Under the pieces are notes generated by a model, which was not told the DNA's origin, did no database searches, and worked only from the letters and a program-made list of their open reading frames with translations. Positions 26,623 to 36,800 of a stretch of DNA of 64,000 nucleotides are shown here, in pieces (within the stretch, counting starts at the first letter, position 1; the number at the start of each line of letters is the position of its first letter). The stretch spans positions 147,155 to 211,154 of the forward strand of contig NZ_CAJGBF010000006.1 in the NCBI RefSeq assembly GCF_904424705.1, read 5' to 3'. This stretch comes from Rossellomorea arthrocnemi (GTDB lineage: Bacteria; Bacillota; Bacilli; Bacillales; Bacillaceae_B). The position numbers and the translations under genes are program-made.

Positions 26623-27696
26623 TTATGCATGTGCATTCCACGATACGATCATGGTCGTGCCTTTTCCCCATTCACTTTCAACCTGTATTTCTCCATCGTG
26701 CAAATCGATGATCTTTTTCACGATGGATAAGCCCAGGCCGCTTCCTCCTAAATGACGATTTCTGGACTGATCTGCTTTGTAAAACCTCTCAAAGATATGC
26801 ATCCGGCTATTATGGTCCATTCCAATTCCCGTATCCTTAATGGTCACCCTCGGCATGTCACCGGATTGTTTTGTGGCAGAAATACTGATGGTCCCCTCAT
26901 TCGGTGTGAACTTGATGCTGTTATGGATGAGATTCGTCCATACTTGATCCATCAGATCCTCATCGGCATGGATGGATACATGTTCAAGGTCAATATCCAT
27001 GTTAATCTTTTTCTCGGTCCATTGTGGCTCATTGGCAAGAATGATCCGACGGAGCTGATGATCCAACCGGTAATCTGCTTTGTCCAGCATGAAATGGTCT
27101 GCCTCCAGGGAAGTCAGTTTTAAGAGATTATCACTCAATTTAGACAATCGTAGACTTTCCATTTCGATAATATGAAGATAACGTTCTCTTTCCTCAGGTT
27201 TGAGGCTGTCGTTCTTCAATGCATGGGCAAAGCCGCTGATTGATGTAAGGGGGGACTGAATTTCATGGGAAACATTTGAAATGAATTCCTGGCGCATTTC
27301 TTCCATCTCTCCCAATCGTTCTGCCATATGGGTTATGCTGTCGATGATTTTGTAATACGGATGATCCCCCCGATCATTAAACTGATTTCGATAATAGGAA
27401 AGATCAATATTGAAGTTTCCTTCCGCCATCATCTTCATCGCCTGAATCATCGGATGCAGGAATTTATCCTGGCGATTTTTCACCCACTTGATTTGTGTAA
27501 TAAAGTACATACTGCATCCAAAAAGGAAGAACCCGAGAATGGAGTTGATGAGAAGTCTTGCCAATTCATGAGGACGGGTATGAATGGTGGCATATAGACT
27601 ATCGGTGATCCAATAGGAAAAGGACCACATGACAATCAAAGCCGACGAAACGGCCAACATCCCAAGTATCCGCTTCATGTATTCAGGCATCTTCAT
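26623..27696 (-). CDS. OmpR-type sensor histidine kinase
   Basis: The 357-residue kinase has two membrane helices (about 10-32 and 46-68) with a short external loop of only about 15 residues, then a HAMP-like linker. HisKA follows with His144 in ISNVSHEIQSPLTSISGF, then N-box NLIHNSIKF, G1 DTGIGMD, F-box and G2 GGSGLGLSI. The small external loop suggests intramembrane or envelope sensing. Its start codon overlaps the response regulator stop (ATGA). Not assigned to a named system. Confidence 0.9.
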   Translation of the reverse strand: MKMPEYMKRILGMLAVSSALIVMWSFSYWITDSLYATIHTRPHELARLLINSILGFFLFGCSMYFITQIKWVKNRQDKFLHPMIQAMKMMAEGNFNIDLSYYRNQFNDRGDHPYYKIIDSITHMAERLGEMEEMRQEFISNVSHEIQSPLTSISGFAHALKNDSLKPEERERYLHIIEMESLRLSKLSDNLLKLTSLEADHFMLDKADYRLDHQLRRIILANEPQWTEKKINMDIDLEHVSIHADEDLMDQVWTNLIHNSIKFTPNEGTISISATKQSGDMPRVTIKDTGIGMDHNSRMHIFERFYKADQSRNRHLGGSGLGLSIVKKIIDLHDGEIQVESEWGKGTTMIVSWNAHA

Positions 27697-28373
27697 TCCG
27701 AAACCTCCAACCGGTATCCGAGACCGCGGATTGTGGTGATTTTGAACGGGCAGTGGACCTCGGCAAACCGCTTGCGAAGTCGTTTGATGTGAACGTCAAC
27801 GGTCCGTTCATCCCCTTCATAATCGAATCCCCAAATATCTTCAATCAATTGCTCTCTTGAAAATGTCTTTCCCTGATTGAGAGCCAGTTTAAATAACAGT
27901 TCAAACTCCTTTAAAGGTAAGGTGATATCCCGCTCCCTGATCAACACTTTATAGGATTCACGGTCAATCACCACTCCGTCTAGTTCTATCCGGTTCGCGA
28001 TTGAAACCTGGGATCGCTTGAGGAGGGATTTTACCCGGGCGGCCAGCTCAGCCGGTGCGAACGGCTTGACCATATAATCATCTGTCCCGAGGTCAAACCC
28101 CTTCACTTTCTGGGCCGTCTCCCCTTTTGCCGTCAGCATCAAGATGGGCAGTGTATCCGAATAATAGGATCTGACCTCTTTACAGAACGTCCAGCCATCC
28201 ATATTCGGCATCATAATATCCAGGATGATTAAATCCATTTTCGTTGAGCCAAGGATAGCAAGCGCCTCTTCCCCATCTGACGCCTCTTCAATGGCGATCC
28301 CCTCTTTCGAAAGGAGGACACGAACTAATTCCCTGATATGTGAGTCATCATCTACAATTAATATTTTCGCCAT
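27693..28373 (-). CDS. OmpR/PhoB-type response regulator
   Basis: Started at the ATG at 28373 (AAAGGA 9 bases upstream), the product is 226 residues. The longer frame to 28541 runs into a dispersed repeat and gives a Cys/Trp-rich tail that does not look like protein. Receiver motifs: DDD at 8-10, phosphoacceptor Asp52 (LDIMMPN), Lys in YMVKPFAP. The C-terminal winged helix has the usual LPLKEFELLFKLALNQGKTFSREQL in two parts and RTVDVHIKRLRKR. It is coupled to the kinase downstream. Confidence 0.92.
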   Translation of the reverse strand: MAKILIVDDDSHIRELVRVLLSKEGIAIEEASDGEEALAILGSTKMDLIILDIMMPNMDGWTFCKEVRSYYSDTLPILMLTAKGETAQKVKGFDLGTDDYMVKPFAPAELAARVKSLLKRSQVSIANRIELDGVVIDRESYKVLIRERDITLPLKEFELLFKLALNQGKTFSREQLIEDIWGFDYEGDERTVDVHIKRLRKRFAEVHCPFKITTIRGLGYRLEVSE

Positions 28374-28392
28374 ATTTCTCATTCCTTTATTA

Positions 28393-28841
28393 GGCTGTTT
28401 CCGTAAACCTTGTTGCTTTGAAGAAGCGTGTAGTGGTTGATTTCCGCTCCAGGTGCTCGCTTTCCGTGGGGCTGAGCAAGCCGCTTCCGCTTTTCGGACT
28501 GTCCAGCACTTCTTGCAGGAGTCGAGCACCTTCCGCTCCAATCAACTGTCCAGGCTACGTTTTTCACCGTAACAAAATTGTCAGGATTGCTTTCTTGGCT
28601 AACAGTAAATATGGACCATTTAGCTCTGACTCCAAATGCTTCTTTAGAGGGTGAGGGAACTGGGTAGACTCCTACGGAAAAAGGACGTGCCGAGATCCCG
28701 GAAGCAAAGCTTTAGGAGGATCGGCCGAACGTCCGTGAAAAAGCGGAGTAGTTCCCCCTCACCCTGTAGCACACACTCAATGTCAGAGCATGTGCAAATA
28801 GTGTATTTGTAATCCTCACCCCAATCCTTGCAAAAAGAGCC
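28393..28841. repeat. MITE-like element, family A/B, longest copy
   Basis: About 449 bp flanked by terminal inverted repeats: GGCTGTTTCCGTAAACC with TTGTTGC at the left, and CAATCCTTGCAAAAAGAGCC at the right. Inside are GC-rich palindromic blocks (GCTCGCTTTCCGTGG; AGGAGTCGAGCACC) and the B block that starts AAATGCTTCTTTAGAGGG. It fills the 28374-28932 interval and has no coding potential. Confidence 0.75.
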
Positions 28842-28932
28842 TATATGAATGACGATCCTGTACAATTCCTATTATAGAGTTGGCCTGTTACGATCTTATG
28901 CTGATTTTGGTTACTCACATTTTACTATATTT

Positions 28933-29748
28933 TTACGTCCGTTTCATATACGCTTTTACCGTAATAGGAGCAAAGACGGCTACAATCACCACTGCACCAA
29001 GCAGGGAAATGGTGAGATCCCATCCGACTGTTCCAGCGTTTGTTAGATCCCGGACAGCTGTGACGAGATGGGAAATCGGATTGAATTTGACAAACCACTG
29101 CAGCCAGTTAGGCAGTGTTTCCGCAGGCACAAAGGCATTGGAAAGAAACGTGAGTGGAAATAAGACAATCATGGAGATCCCCTGAACACTCGATGCGGTT
29201 CTCGAGATGACCCCAAAGAAGGCAAAGATCCAGCTGACAGCCCAGGAACAGACAATGACCAGAAGTCCTGCAAGAATCACAAAGCCAATCCCAGCCTCAG
29301 GTCGATAGCCCATGATATACCCCATCGTGAACGTCAGAAGCGTTGCGATGGTATACCGGATCGTATCGGCCAGCAGTGCTCCGGCCAACGGAGCGATCCG
29401 TGCAATCGGAAGTGACTTGAACCGGTCGAAGACTCCTTTATCCATGTCCTCCCTCAGCTGGACGCCCGTGACAATGGAAGTCGTGATGACCGTTTGGACA
29501 AGTATACCCGGAATGATGACCGGTAAATAGCTCTGCACATTTCCAGAGATCGCGCCGCCAAACATATACGTAAACATCAGAGTGAAGATAATCGGCTGCA
29601 GCGTCACATCAAATAACTGCTCAGGTGTACGTCGTATCTTTAATAATCCTCTAAAAGCCATGGTTAATGAATTCTTTATTGTTTGTCTTAAGCTTGCCCG
29701 GTTGCTCAACCTTGCCCGGGAAGGCTGGGTAATAGCAGATTGTTTCAT
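28933..29748 (-). CDS. ABC-2 exporter permease, DrrB-like
   Basis: From the ATG at 29748 (AGGAGG 7 bases upstream, ATGA overlap with the ATPase stop) the product is 271 residues. It has six membrane segments, the DrrB-style RRTPEQLFDVTLQPIIFTLMF start, and the ABC-2 motif FDRFKSLPIARIAPLAGALL in the cytoplasmic loop. It pairs with the DrrA-like ATPase upstream, giving a two-gene drug or lipid exporter. The substrate is unknown; daunorubicin resistance is only the family name. Confidence 0.88.
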   Translation of the reverse strand: MKQSAITQPSRARLSNRASLRQTIKNSLTMAFRGLLKIRRTPEQLFDVTLQPIIFTLMFTYMFGGAISGNVQSYLPVIIPGILVQTVITTSIVTGVQLREDMDKGVFDRFKSLPIARIAPLAGALLADTIRYTIATLLTFTMGYIMGYRPEAGIGFVILAGLLVIVCSWAVSWIFAFFGVISRTASSVQGISMIVLFPLTFLSNAFVPAETLPNWLQWFVKFNPISHLVTAVRDLTNAGTVGWDLTISLLGAVVIVAVFAPITVKAYMKRT

Positions 29749-30755
29749 CCTAGTGCCTCCTTTTTCGTTTCCCACTGGTTGGTCGTTACATCTTTCTTCC
29801 CGGAATCAGTAAGGGTCAGGAAGACTTCGTCAAGAGATGGCTTCTGGACACTCATCCCCGCAAGCCCGATACCGGACTCTCTCAATGCCATCAAAAGATC
29901 CGTTACAAGGTTGATATTCCCCAGGGGCGCCGTGATTTTGCCCCCTTCTGCCGATACGGCCGACCGGACATCCAGGATTCGTTCCACTAATTGACGGGCA
30001 TGCTGGAGATGTCGAGCATCCTGGATACTGACATGTAACGATGAAGTGCCGATTGACCCTTTTAATTCGTCAACAGTCCCCTCTGCCACCACTTTACCAT
30101 GATCGATGACAGCAACCCGATCCGCCAATTCATCTGCTTCCTGGAGATACTGCGTGGTCAAAAGGACGGTGGAACCGGATTTCACAAGCTTCCGGATCGT
30201 GTCCCACATCTGATTTCGTGTGCGGGGATCAAGTCCAGTAGTTGGTTCATCGAGAAAGAGGAGTGGCGGGCGTGCAATCAAGCTCGCCGCAAGGTCCAGA
30301 CGGCGGCGCATTCCACCCGAGAAATTCTTCAATGGCCGTTTCGCCGCATCTGTCAAACCGAACTCTTCAAGTAAATCTGCTGATTTACGCTTTGCCTCGC
30401 TTCTGCTCAGTCCTAACAACCGGGAAAAAATCATTAAATTTTCTGTCGCACTCAAGGATTCATCGACCGATGCGTATTGCCCCGTCACACCAATCAATTG
30501 CCTTACAATCTGTGGTTCCTTCACGACATCATGACCGAATATGCGTGCCGTCCCGGCATCTGCCTTAAGAAGCGTCGCAATCATTCGAATCGTGGTCGTC
30601 TTTCCTGCTCCATTCGGACCCAGTACTCCATAAATCGTCCCCGGCTTCACATATAGATCCACTCCATCAACAGCCCGGTTATCGCCAAAGGACTTAACCA
30701 GCCCCTTCGCTTCCAAGGCCCATTCACTGTTTCCTATCGAAAAATCGTTCATCAT
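29745..30755 (-). CDS. ABC exporter ATPase, DrrA-like
   Basis: The 336-residue protein has Walker A GPNGAGKTTT (46-55), signature NFSGGMRRRLDLAASL, Walker B LLFLDEPTTGLD and H-loop LLTTQYLQEADEL. A C-terminal domain (about 235-336) with SLDEVFLTLT follows, as in the DrrA branch. It overlaps the permease gene by four bases. Its start is ATG near an AGGAGG. It is one of three ABC-2 exporters within 22 kb. Confidence 0.9.
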   Translation of the reverse strand: MMNDFSIGNSEWALEAKGLVKSFGDNRAVDGVDLYVKPGTIYGVLGPNGAGKTTTIRMIATLLKADAGTARIFGHDVVKEPQIVRQLIGVTGQYASVDESLSATENLMIFSRLLGLSRSEAKRKSADLLEEFGLTDAAKRPLKNFSGGMRRRLDLAASLIARPPLLFLDEPTTGLDPRTRNQMWDTIRKLVKSGSTVLLTTQYLQEADELADRVAVIDHGKVVAEGTVDELKGSIGTSSLHVSIQDARHLQHARQLVERILDVRSAVSAEGGKITAPLGNINLVTDLLMALRESGIGLAGMSVQKPSLDEVFLTLTDSGKKDVTTNQWETKKEALG

Positions 30756-30893
30756 TGATTTCCTCCTTATTTGAACCCCGTCGAAAAGAACTGTTCATTT
30801 CCGGCAGGGGCGTTTCGTTCCTAAACGGAAGTATAAATGATTTATATGAACTGAATATGAACTTGGCAGGAATAGATAAAACCTCAAACTCCG

Positions 30894-30922
30894 TTGACAA
30901 AAACCAAACAAAAATATATTAT
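30894..30922 (+). promoter_or_regulatory. Strong sigma-A promoter of the DUF2087 gene
   Basis: TTGACA (30894-30899), 17-base spacer, TATTAT (30917-30922). The region downstream contains the near-repeat GTTTATA twice before the start codon. Confidence 0.75.
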
Positions 30923-30994
30923 GTTTATAAATTGGTAAACAAATTTAACTAAAGTTTATATAACATGTAATATAAGAATAGGATGTGTAAAATA

Positions 30995-31741
30995 ATGGAG
31001 CTTTCCAATCTATTTTGGAGTGCCTCTTTGGAAGAACTGAAAAGAGGGTTTGTTGAAGAAAAAGATTCATTTATCTGTCTCATGTGCGGAGAGAACATTG
31101 AAAAAGGGATGGTTTACCCTTATAAAGACAAATTTTATCTGCCTGAAAAATATATGCGTGTTCATATTGAGCACTCGCACACATCGGTATTCGATTATCT
31201 AATTAGTATGGATAAAAAGCTTACAGGGCTTACGGATCATCAAAAACGTTTGTTGTCCCTATTTTATCAAGGGAAAAATGATAAAGAAGTCCAGGAAGAA
31301 TTGGATATTGGGAGTGCCTCCACCATCCGTCATCACCGGTTTGCTTTAAAAGAAAAGGAGCGTCAGGCCAAGACCTTCCTGACCATGATGGAATTACTGA
31401 AAGAAAAAGATGAAAACGCCCCGACGTTTGTGCCCGTTCATAAAACAGCCACTATGGTAGACGAGCGGTACAACATCACTCAGGACGAACAGGATCACAT
31501 ACTGAATAAATACTTCTCTGAAGGGACATTGACTACATTTCCTCCTAAGGAAAAGCAAAGGCTGATCATCCTTCGGGAAATTTCAAAACAATTGAATGAA
31601 GACGATTTCTACGATGAAAAAGAATTAAATCAATTATTGAAAGGCATTTATACCGACTATGTACTCATTAGAAGATATCTCATCGAATACGGTTTTGTAG
31701 ACCGCAAACCCGATGGAAGCAAGTACTGGTTAAAAAAATAA
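30995..31741 (+). CDS. DUF2087-domain transcriptional regulator
   Basis: From the ATG at 30995 (the upstream ATG at 30983 sits in the Shine-Dalgarno-like AGGATGTG) the product is 248 residues. A Cys-containing N-terminal part (CLMCGENI) is followed by a LuxR-like helix-turn-helix (LTDHQKRLLSLFYQGKNDKEVQEELD, in two stretches, about 77-110). The C-terminal DUF2087 has TTFPPKEKQRLIILREISKQ and VLIRRYLIEYGFVDR. Such proteins are predicted DNA-binding regulators. It is divergent from the DrrAB-like exporter (237-bp gap), which makes that operon a candidate target. Confidence 0.8.
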   Translation: MELSNLFWSASLEELKRGFVEEKDSFICLMCGENIEKGMVYPYKDKFYLPEKYMRVHIEHSHTSVFDYLISMDKKLTGLTDHQKRLLSLFYQGKNDKEVQEELDIGSASTIRHHRFALKEKERQAKTFLTMMELLKEKDENAPTFVPVHKTATMVDERYNITQDEQDHILNKYFSEGTLTTFPPKEKQRLIILREISKQLNEDDFYDEKELNQLLKGIYTDYVLIRRYLIEYGFVDRKPDGSKYWLKK

Positions 31742-32021
31742 GGCTTGCTTTTGAAGAAGCATGTAGTGGTGGATTTCTTAGCAAATAGTAAATAAGGACG
31801 ATTTAACTCTGCCACCAAATGCTTCTTTAGAGGGGGAGGGGAACTGCGTAGACTCCTACGGAAAAACGGGCGTGCCGAGACCCCGGGAGCAAAGTGAGAG
31901 GTTCGGCCGAACGTCCCTGGAAAGCGGAACAGTCCCCCTCACCCTGCAGCACACACTCCATATCAGAACATGTGCAAATAATGTATTTGTAATCATAACC
32001 ACAATCTTTGTGAAAAGAGCC
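31742..32021. repeat. MITE-like element, family A/B, copy 2
   Basis: About 280 bp. The B block (AAATGCTTCTTTAGAGGG through GCACACACTCCATATC) closely matches 28631-28841, and the right end CACAATCTTTGTGAAAAGAG is the same terminal repeat. The left end is shortened. It lies directly after the DUF2087 stop and before the GIY-YIG gene. Confidence 0.75.
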
Positions 32022-32051
32022 AAAAATAAAGATATACAGGAGGGCTATACC

Positions 32052-32411
32052 ATGGATCGAAAAAGAGAATTGAAACAACAGTATAAAGAGACACCCGTTG
32101 AAGCAGGTATCTTTCAAATCATGAATCAACAAAACAATAAAATCTTCATCGGGAGCACGAAAAACCTGAAAACCTTGAACGGGATTAAGTTCATGCTTGA
32201 AAACAACGGATTCACCACCAGCAAAGCATTACAAACCGAATGGAACCAGTTTGGGAAAGACGCTTTTACTTTTGAACTTCTGGAAAAATTGAAAAAGAAT
32301 GATGATCCTTTTATTACTGAAAAAGAAGCATTGGCTGAGTTGGAAGAAAAGTGGCTGGAGAAAATGCAGCCTTATGGGGAACTGGGATATAATCAGAAGC
32401 AGATAAGATGA
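32052..32411 (+). CDS. GIY-YIG nuclease-family protein
   Basis: From the ATG at 32052 behind AGGAGGG the product is 119 residues; the longer frame to 31872 is repeat DNA. The GIY-YIG fold is indicated by GIFQIMNQQNNKIFIGSTKN (GIF in place of GIY, FIG in place of YIG), then a Phe/Lys-rich helix and FTFELLEKLK, EKWLEKMQPYGELGYN. This matches the small single-domain GIY-YIG proteins of Bacillus. Whether it is an active nuclease is uncertain, because the first Tyr is replaced. Confidence 0.75.
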   Translation: MDRKRELKQQYKETPVEAGIFQIMNQQNNKIFIGSTKNLKTLNGIKFMLENNGFTTSKALQTEWNQFGKDAFTFELLEKLKKNDDPFITEKEALAELEEKWLEKMQPYGELGYNQKQIR

Positions 32412-32441
32412 TCACACAAAAACGCTCAGAATAAGGTACCG

Positions 32442-32487
32442 ACCCCCGAAAGTTAGAGTGAAAAATCTAACTTTCGGGGGTGTTTTT
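32442..32487 (+). terminator. Terminator, or 5' hairpin of a lost insertion sequence
   Basis: A perfect 16-bp stem (32442-32457 with 32466-32481) is followed by G and five T, then ATGGCTAAAAACC at 32488. It would terminate the GIY-YIG gene, but the hairpin-T-ATG order also copies the intact IS start at 63903-63962. Confidence 0.8.
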
Positions 32488-32624
32488 ATGGCTAAAAACC
32501 TGGAACCGCCAATAGAAGCAAATAGATACATAGGGTTTTTAATTTAATGGCCGATCCTTCTTCCTTCACAGCAATCGGTTCATTTGTGGACAAGCTATTT
32601 TGCAAGGGTATTCCCTCCACTCTT

Positions 32625-33065
32625 TTATAACTTTTTTTCCAGAATGATCTTATGTATGCCTTTTTCATTTGTATACGTATTGATGACATCAAAACCATTC
32701 TTTATATTGAGAATCAGCATACTGCGCCATTTATTCATTGTTTTGGTTTGCACCACCGTATAACCAATTTCTTTCAAGGTTTGATGCTGCCGTTTCATCA
32801 ATTCTGCCGCAATTCCCTGTTTTCGATATTCCGGATCCACGCCGCCCAACCAGCTGTAAAAGGTGTTGTTGGCCAGTTCATAGCCTATTTTATATCCAAT
32901 GACTCTGGAATCGTCCATCGCTATATCTATTAATACTTCAGGCTTATTGGCCATTTTAGTGATCAGGTCCTCCGAACTTTCAAATACGGATTGATGTAAT
33001 GTCACCATTCCATTCACGATATGGGCTTCGGGTAACGAGAGAAACTGATTGTAATGAATACTCAA
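32625..33065 (-). CDS. GNAT-family N-acetyltransferase
   Basis: The 146-residue protein carries the acetyl-CoA binding segment WLGGVDPEYRKQGIAAELMK (about residues 71-90) and the later TKTMNKWRSMLILNIKNGFDVI, as in GNAT enzymes. It starts at TTG, 7 bases after AGGAGG. It follows the HAD gene by 15 bp, so the two form an operon. Substrate not predictable. Confidence 0.85.
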   Translation of the reverse strand: MSIHYNQFLSLPEAHIVNGMVTLHQSVFESSEDLITKMANKPEVLIDIAMDDSRVIGYKIGYELANNTFYSWLGGVDPEYRKQGIAAELMKRQHQTLKEIGYTVVQTKTMNKWRSMLILNIKNGFDVINTYTNEKGIHKIILEKKL

Positions 33066-33080
33066 GTCGTTGCCTCCTCA

Positions 33081-33764
33081 TCAAGTTAATAGTTTAGGAG
33101 TAAGATAATGTAACAGTTCATCCAACGATTGAATCTCGTCATCTGGCTTTATATCAGAATCGTTTTCCATTCCACTTGGATTGAACCATATACCCTTGAG
33201 ACCTGCATCTTGACTCCCACCAATATCCTTCTCCAGGTCATCCCCGACGAATAATGCGTCTCCCGGTTGTACTTGAAGCTTATTCAGCGTCAATTGGAAT
33301 ATGCGTTTATCGGGTTTCACCAATTCCGCTTCCTCGGAAATCACGATGGTTTCAAAACACTCATGTAAACGGGTATTCATGATTTTCGCTTTTTGTCTAT
33401 GTGTAGTACCGTTTGTAATAATCGCTATATCCATATGTTCCTTGATCGCCTTCATAAGATGGACGGTATGCTCACTGATTGAAAAACATTGAGGAAAATG
33501 AAGATTCCAGAAATCCTGAATCTGTGTCAACTGATATACCGGTGGAAATTCATCAAAAAACGATCCGAATACAACTGTTTTATCACTGACGCCATAGCCT
33601 CTCTTGTCATATTTCTTGAACGCACGCAGCATTTCCATTTTCATTGCATTATCTACATTCCCATAACATTTTTCCAACATGATATGGAATATGTTATCCA
33701 CTGCCTGATTTCGATCGAGTAAGGTATCGTCTAAATCAAATAGCATGGCTTTGTACTTCCTCAT
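33081..33764 (-). CDS. HAD-family hydrolase, YjjG-like
   Basis: The 227-residue protein has HAD motifs I (LFDLDDTLLD, residues 8-17), II (IITNGTT), III (VKPDKRIF) and IV (FVGDDLEKDIGG) with an all-helical C1 cap between I and II. The DDTLLDR form and size fit the YjjG type (nucleotide or non-canonical pyrimidine phosphatases). It is first in a two-gene unit with a GNAT gene. Physiological substrate unknown. Confidence 0.88.
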   Translation of the reverse strand: MRKYKAMLFDLDDTLLDRNQAVDNIFHIMLEKCYGNVDNAMKMEMLRAFKKYDKRGYGVSDKTVVFGSFFDEFPPVYQLTQIQDFWNLHFPQCFSISEHTVHLMKAIKEHMDIAIITNGTTHRQKAKIMNTRLHECFETIVISEEAELVKPDKRIFQLTLNKLQVQPGDALFVGDDLEKDIGGSQDAGLKGIWFNPSGMENDSDIKPDDEIQSLDELLHYLTPKLLT

Positions 33765-33785
33765 ACCTAATCACACCCTTCTTAC

Positions 33786-33840
33786 TACCAATTATTTCAA
33801 ATTATATTCACTTACTCAAGATAAATCTTCTCAGAAAAGG
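33786..33840 (-). repeat. 55-bp dispersed repeat, copy 1
   Basis: TACCAATTATTTCAAA, 9 variable bases, CTTACTCAAGA, then AAAT-CTTCTCAGAAAAGG. It aligns without gaps to 47062-47116. It lies between ileS and the HAD gene; the strand is arbitrary. Confidence 0.6.
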
Positions 33841-33866
33841 ACTTACCCACTTTTGGGTAAGCCCTT
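33834..33866 (-). terminator. Terminator of ileS
   Basis: CTTACCC (33842-33848) pairs with GGGTAAG (33855-33861) with flanking GG/CC pairs; the minus strand continues with CCTTTTCTGAG. Confidence 0.8.
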
Positions 33867-33873
33867 ATTTTCA

Positions 33874-36800
33874 TTAAACTTCTACATATATTCCTAAACG
33901 ATCTCCATCCATGTCGACGGCCTTCATGCTTTCTCGTTTCTCAAACGTCATGCTTTTGATCAGGAGACTGCCTTGCAGTAAATCTTCAAACTGCTCCACT
34001 ACCTCTTTCATCGAATCATCCACATCCAACACGAGGTCCACTCGCTGTTCCACCGGCAGGTTCAATTCTTTTCGATACTGCTGAACGGCACGAACGAGCT
34101 CACGGGCTTTCCCTTCTTTCCGGAGATCCTCTGTGATCGTTGTATCGAGGAAGACGCTGAACGTTTGATTTGAAGCCATTTCCAACCCTTGATGAGTCTT
34201 TTGATGAACGATGAGATCATCTTTCTCCACAGAAACCAATTCACCGGTTGGAGACTGACATTCAACATACCCTTGCTCTACAACCTTCTTCGCTTCCTCA
34301 GGTGATAAGGTTTGTAAGTGCTTCTGTGCTACACCTACCAGCTTCCCGAGTTTCGGACCGGCAGTCGGGAAGTTCAGCTTCAGTTCATACTGCACGGAAT
34401 CCCCTGCATTGTCCTGCAATTGAACCTTCTTCACATTGATTTCATCTTTTATGATGTATTCATACTTCTGAAGTTGTTCTGTATCTTGTTTTGAACCAAC
34501 CACCGTAAGCTCTGATAGGGGCTGTTTCGTTTTTATGCTTGTCATATTTCGCGCTGACCGGGCAAGCTCCACGACTTGTAGCACATGATCCATTTCCATT
34601 TCAAGCGCTTTGTTGATCTCATCTTGGTTGGCTTTAGGAAAATCAGCCAGATGCACGCTTTCACCCGTTAAGTTCATATGGATATCTTCTGCGATGAACG
34701 GCGTGAACGGTGCCAGCAACCGGCTTACATTGACTAGTATTCGATGTAAAGTGTGATACGCCGCCAGTTTATCTTCATTCAGCCCTTCGCTCCAGAAGCG
34801 TTCCCGTGACCTCCGGATATACCAGTTGCTCACCTGATCTACCAGGACGGTTAACTCTCTGGCCCCTGCGGTAAAGTCATATTGGTCTAAATGATCCGTT
34901 ACGTTTGTGATCACCGTATTTAATCGCGATAACACCCACTGATCAAGTAGTGAAGGAGTTCCGGTTTCGTATTTTTCTGGATCGAATCCATCGATCACGG
35001 CATACAGGGTGTAAAAGGAATGAACGTTATTCAGTGTGTCGACCAGCTTTGATTTTGCCTGGCTTACGACGTTTTCTGAGAAGCGTTTATTATTCCAAGG
35101 GGCACTGTCTGCGAGTAATGCCCATCTGAGAGCATCGGCACCGAACTTTTCAACGAGATCCATTGGATTGATGACATTCCCTTTACTTTTAGACATTTTA
35201 CGACCGTCTTCATCGAGTATGTGCCCGAGTGATAATACTCGTTTATAGGGCGCTTTCCCGGTGAAAAGTGATGAAACCGTCAACAGGCTGTAGAACCATC
35301 CCCTCGTCTGATCGACGCCTTCTGCGATCACATCTGCCGGGAACTGTTGATGAAATAACTCTTCATTCTCAAATGGATAGTGGTACTGCGCAAACGGCAT
35401 CGAACCGCTGTCAAACCAGACATCTATCACTTCTTTCGTCCGTTTCATCTCATGAGAACAGGACGGACATTCCACGATCACTTCATCAACATACGGTTTG
35501 TGTAGCTCAAGATCGTCACTCCAACCGCTTTTTACATGTTCTTTCAGCTCCTGAACGCTTCCGGGGACGAACTGATGGTCACAGTCCCCGCAAACCCAGA
35601 CGTTCAACGGTGTTCCCCAGTAACGGTTCCTGCCCAGGTTCCAATCCACCATATTTTCGAGGAATTTCCCGAAGCGGCCCTCTTTCATATGATCCGGATA
35701 CCACTCGACGGATTGGTTGTTCTTGATGATCGTGTCTTTTATAGCGGTTGTCTTGATGAACCAGCCTTCCATTGCGTAGTAGATGAGTGGTGAGTCACAG
35801 CGCCAACAGTGCGGATAGCTGTGTTCGTACTTCTCCTTGGAAAAGAGAAGATTCTTGTCCGCCAGCATCTTGATGATCTTCACATCGCTGTCCTTTGTAA
35901 ATTCCCCTGCAAGAGGCTCGAAATCATTGGTATAACAGCCTTTTTCATCCACAATATTGACGAAATCCAATCCGCTTTCTTTGATGGCATTGTAATCGTC
36001 TTCCCCATGTGCAGGTGCCAAATGAACAACCCCGGTTCCGCTGTCATCGGTCACAAACTCCGCCGAGATCACTTCATGTCCGTGGTCAAGGGTGAGGTTG
36101 TTGAAAGGAGGCTGATACGAAACCCCAACCAATTCGCGGCCTTTATGCTCACTGACTACTTCAAAATCGTCATCAAGCACATCGTTCACAAGGCTTTTTG
36201 CCAGAATATACGTCTCTTCTCCACGTTTAGCTTTCACGTAATCTACTTCTTCATGGACGGCGAGGGCCACATTTGACGGAAGCGTCCAAGGTGTCGTCGT
36301 CCAGCCAAGAAAGTATTCATGCTCTTTTCCTTCCACCTTGAATTTAGCGGTCGCGGAAAGATCTTTTACATCCTTATATCCTTGGGCTACCTCATGGGAG
36401 CTGAGGGAGGTTTGGCAGCTCGGGCAATAAGGAGTGACCCGGTGCCCTTGATAGAGTAAACCTTTCTCATGGATCTTGGAAAGAATGTGCCACACACTTT
36501 CGATGTAATCATTTTGAAGGGTTACATAGGGATCATCCATATCGACCCAATATCCGATGGCCTCGGTAAACGTACGCCACTGCTTCTCATAATCGAATAC
36601 GCTTTTTTTACATTCTTCAATAAATCTTTCAACACCGTACTCCTCGATTTCTTGTTTACCGGACACGCCGATTTTCTTTTCGACGCCCAATTCCACCGGC
36701 AAACCGTGCGTGTCCCAGCCTGCCTTCCGTTTGACTTGATATCCACGCATGGTTTGGTACCTTGCAACAAAATCTTTTATCACACGTCCGAGGACATGCC

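Noticed and set aside
28373..28541. N-terminal extension of the OmpR-type regulator
   Set aside because: The extra residues are the translation of a dispersed repeat; a good start lies at 28373.
35268..36276. Long plus-strand open frames opposite ileS
   Set aside because: They lie entirely on the complement of a clear synthetase gene, have no ribosome binding sites and no family resemblance.
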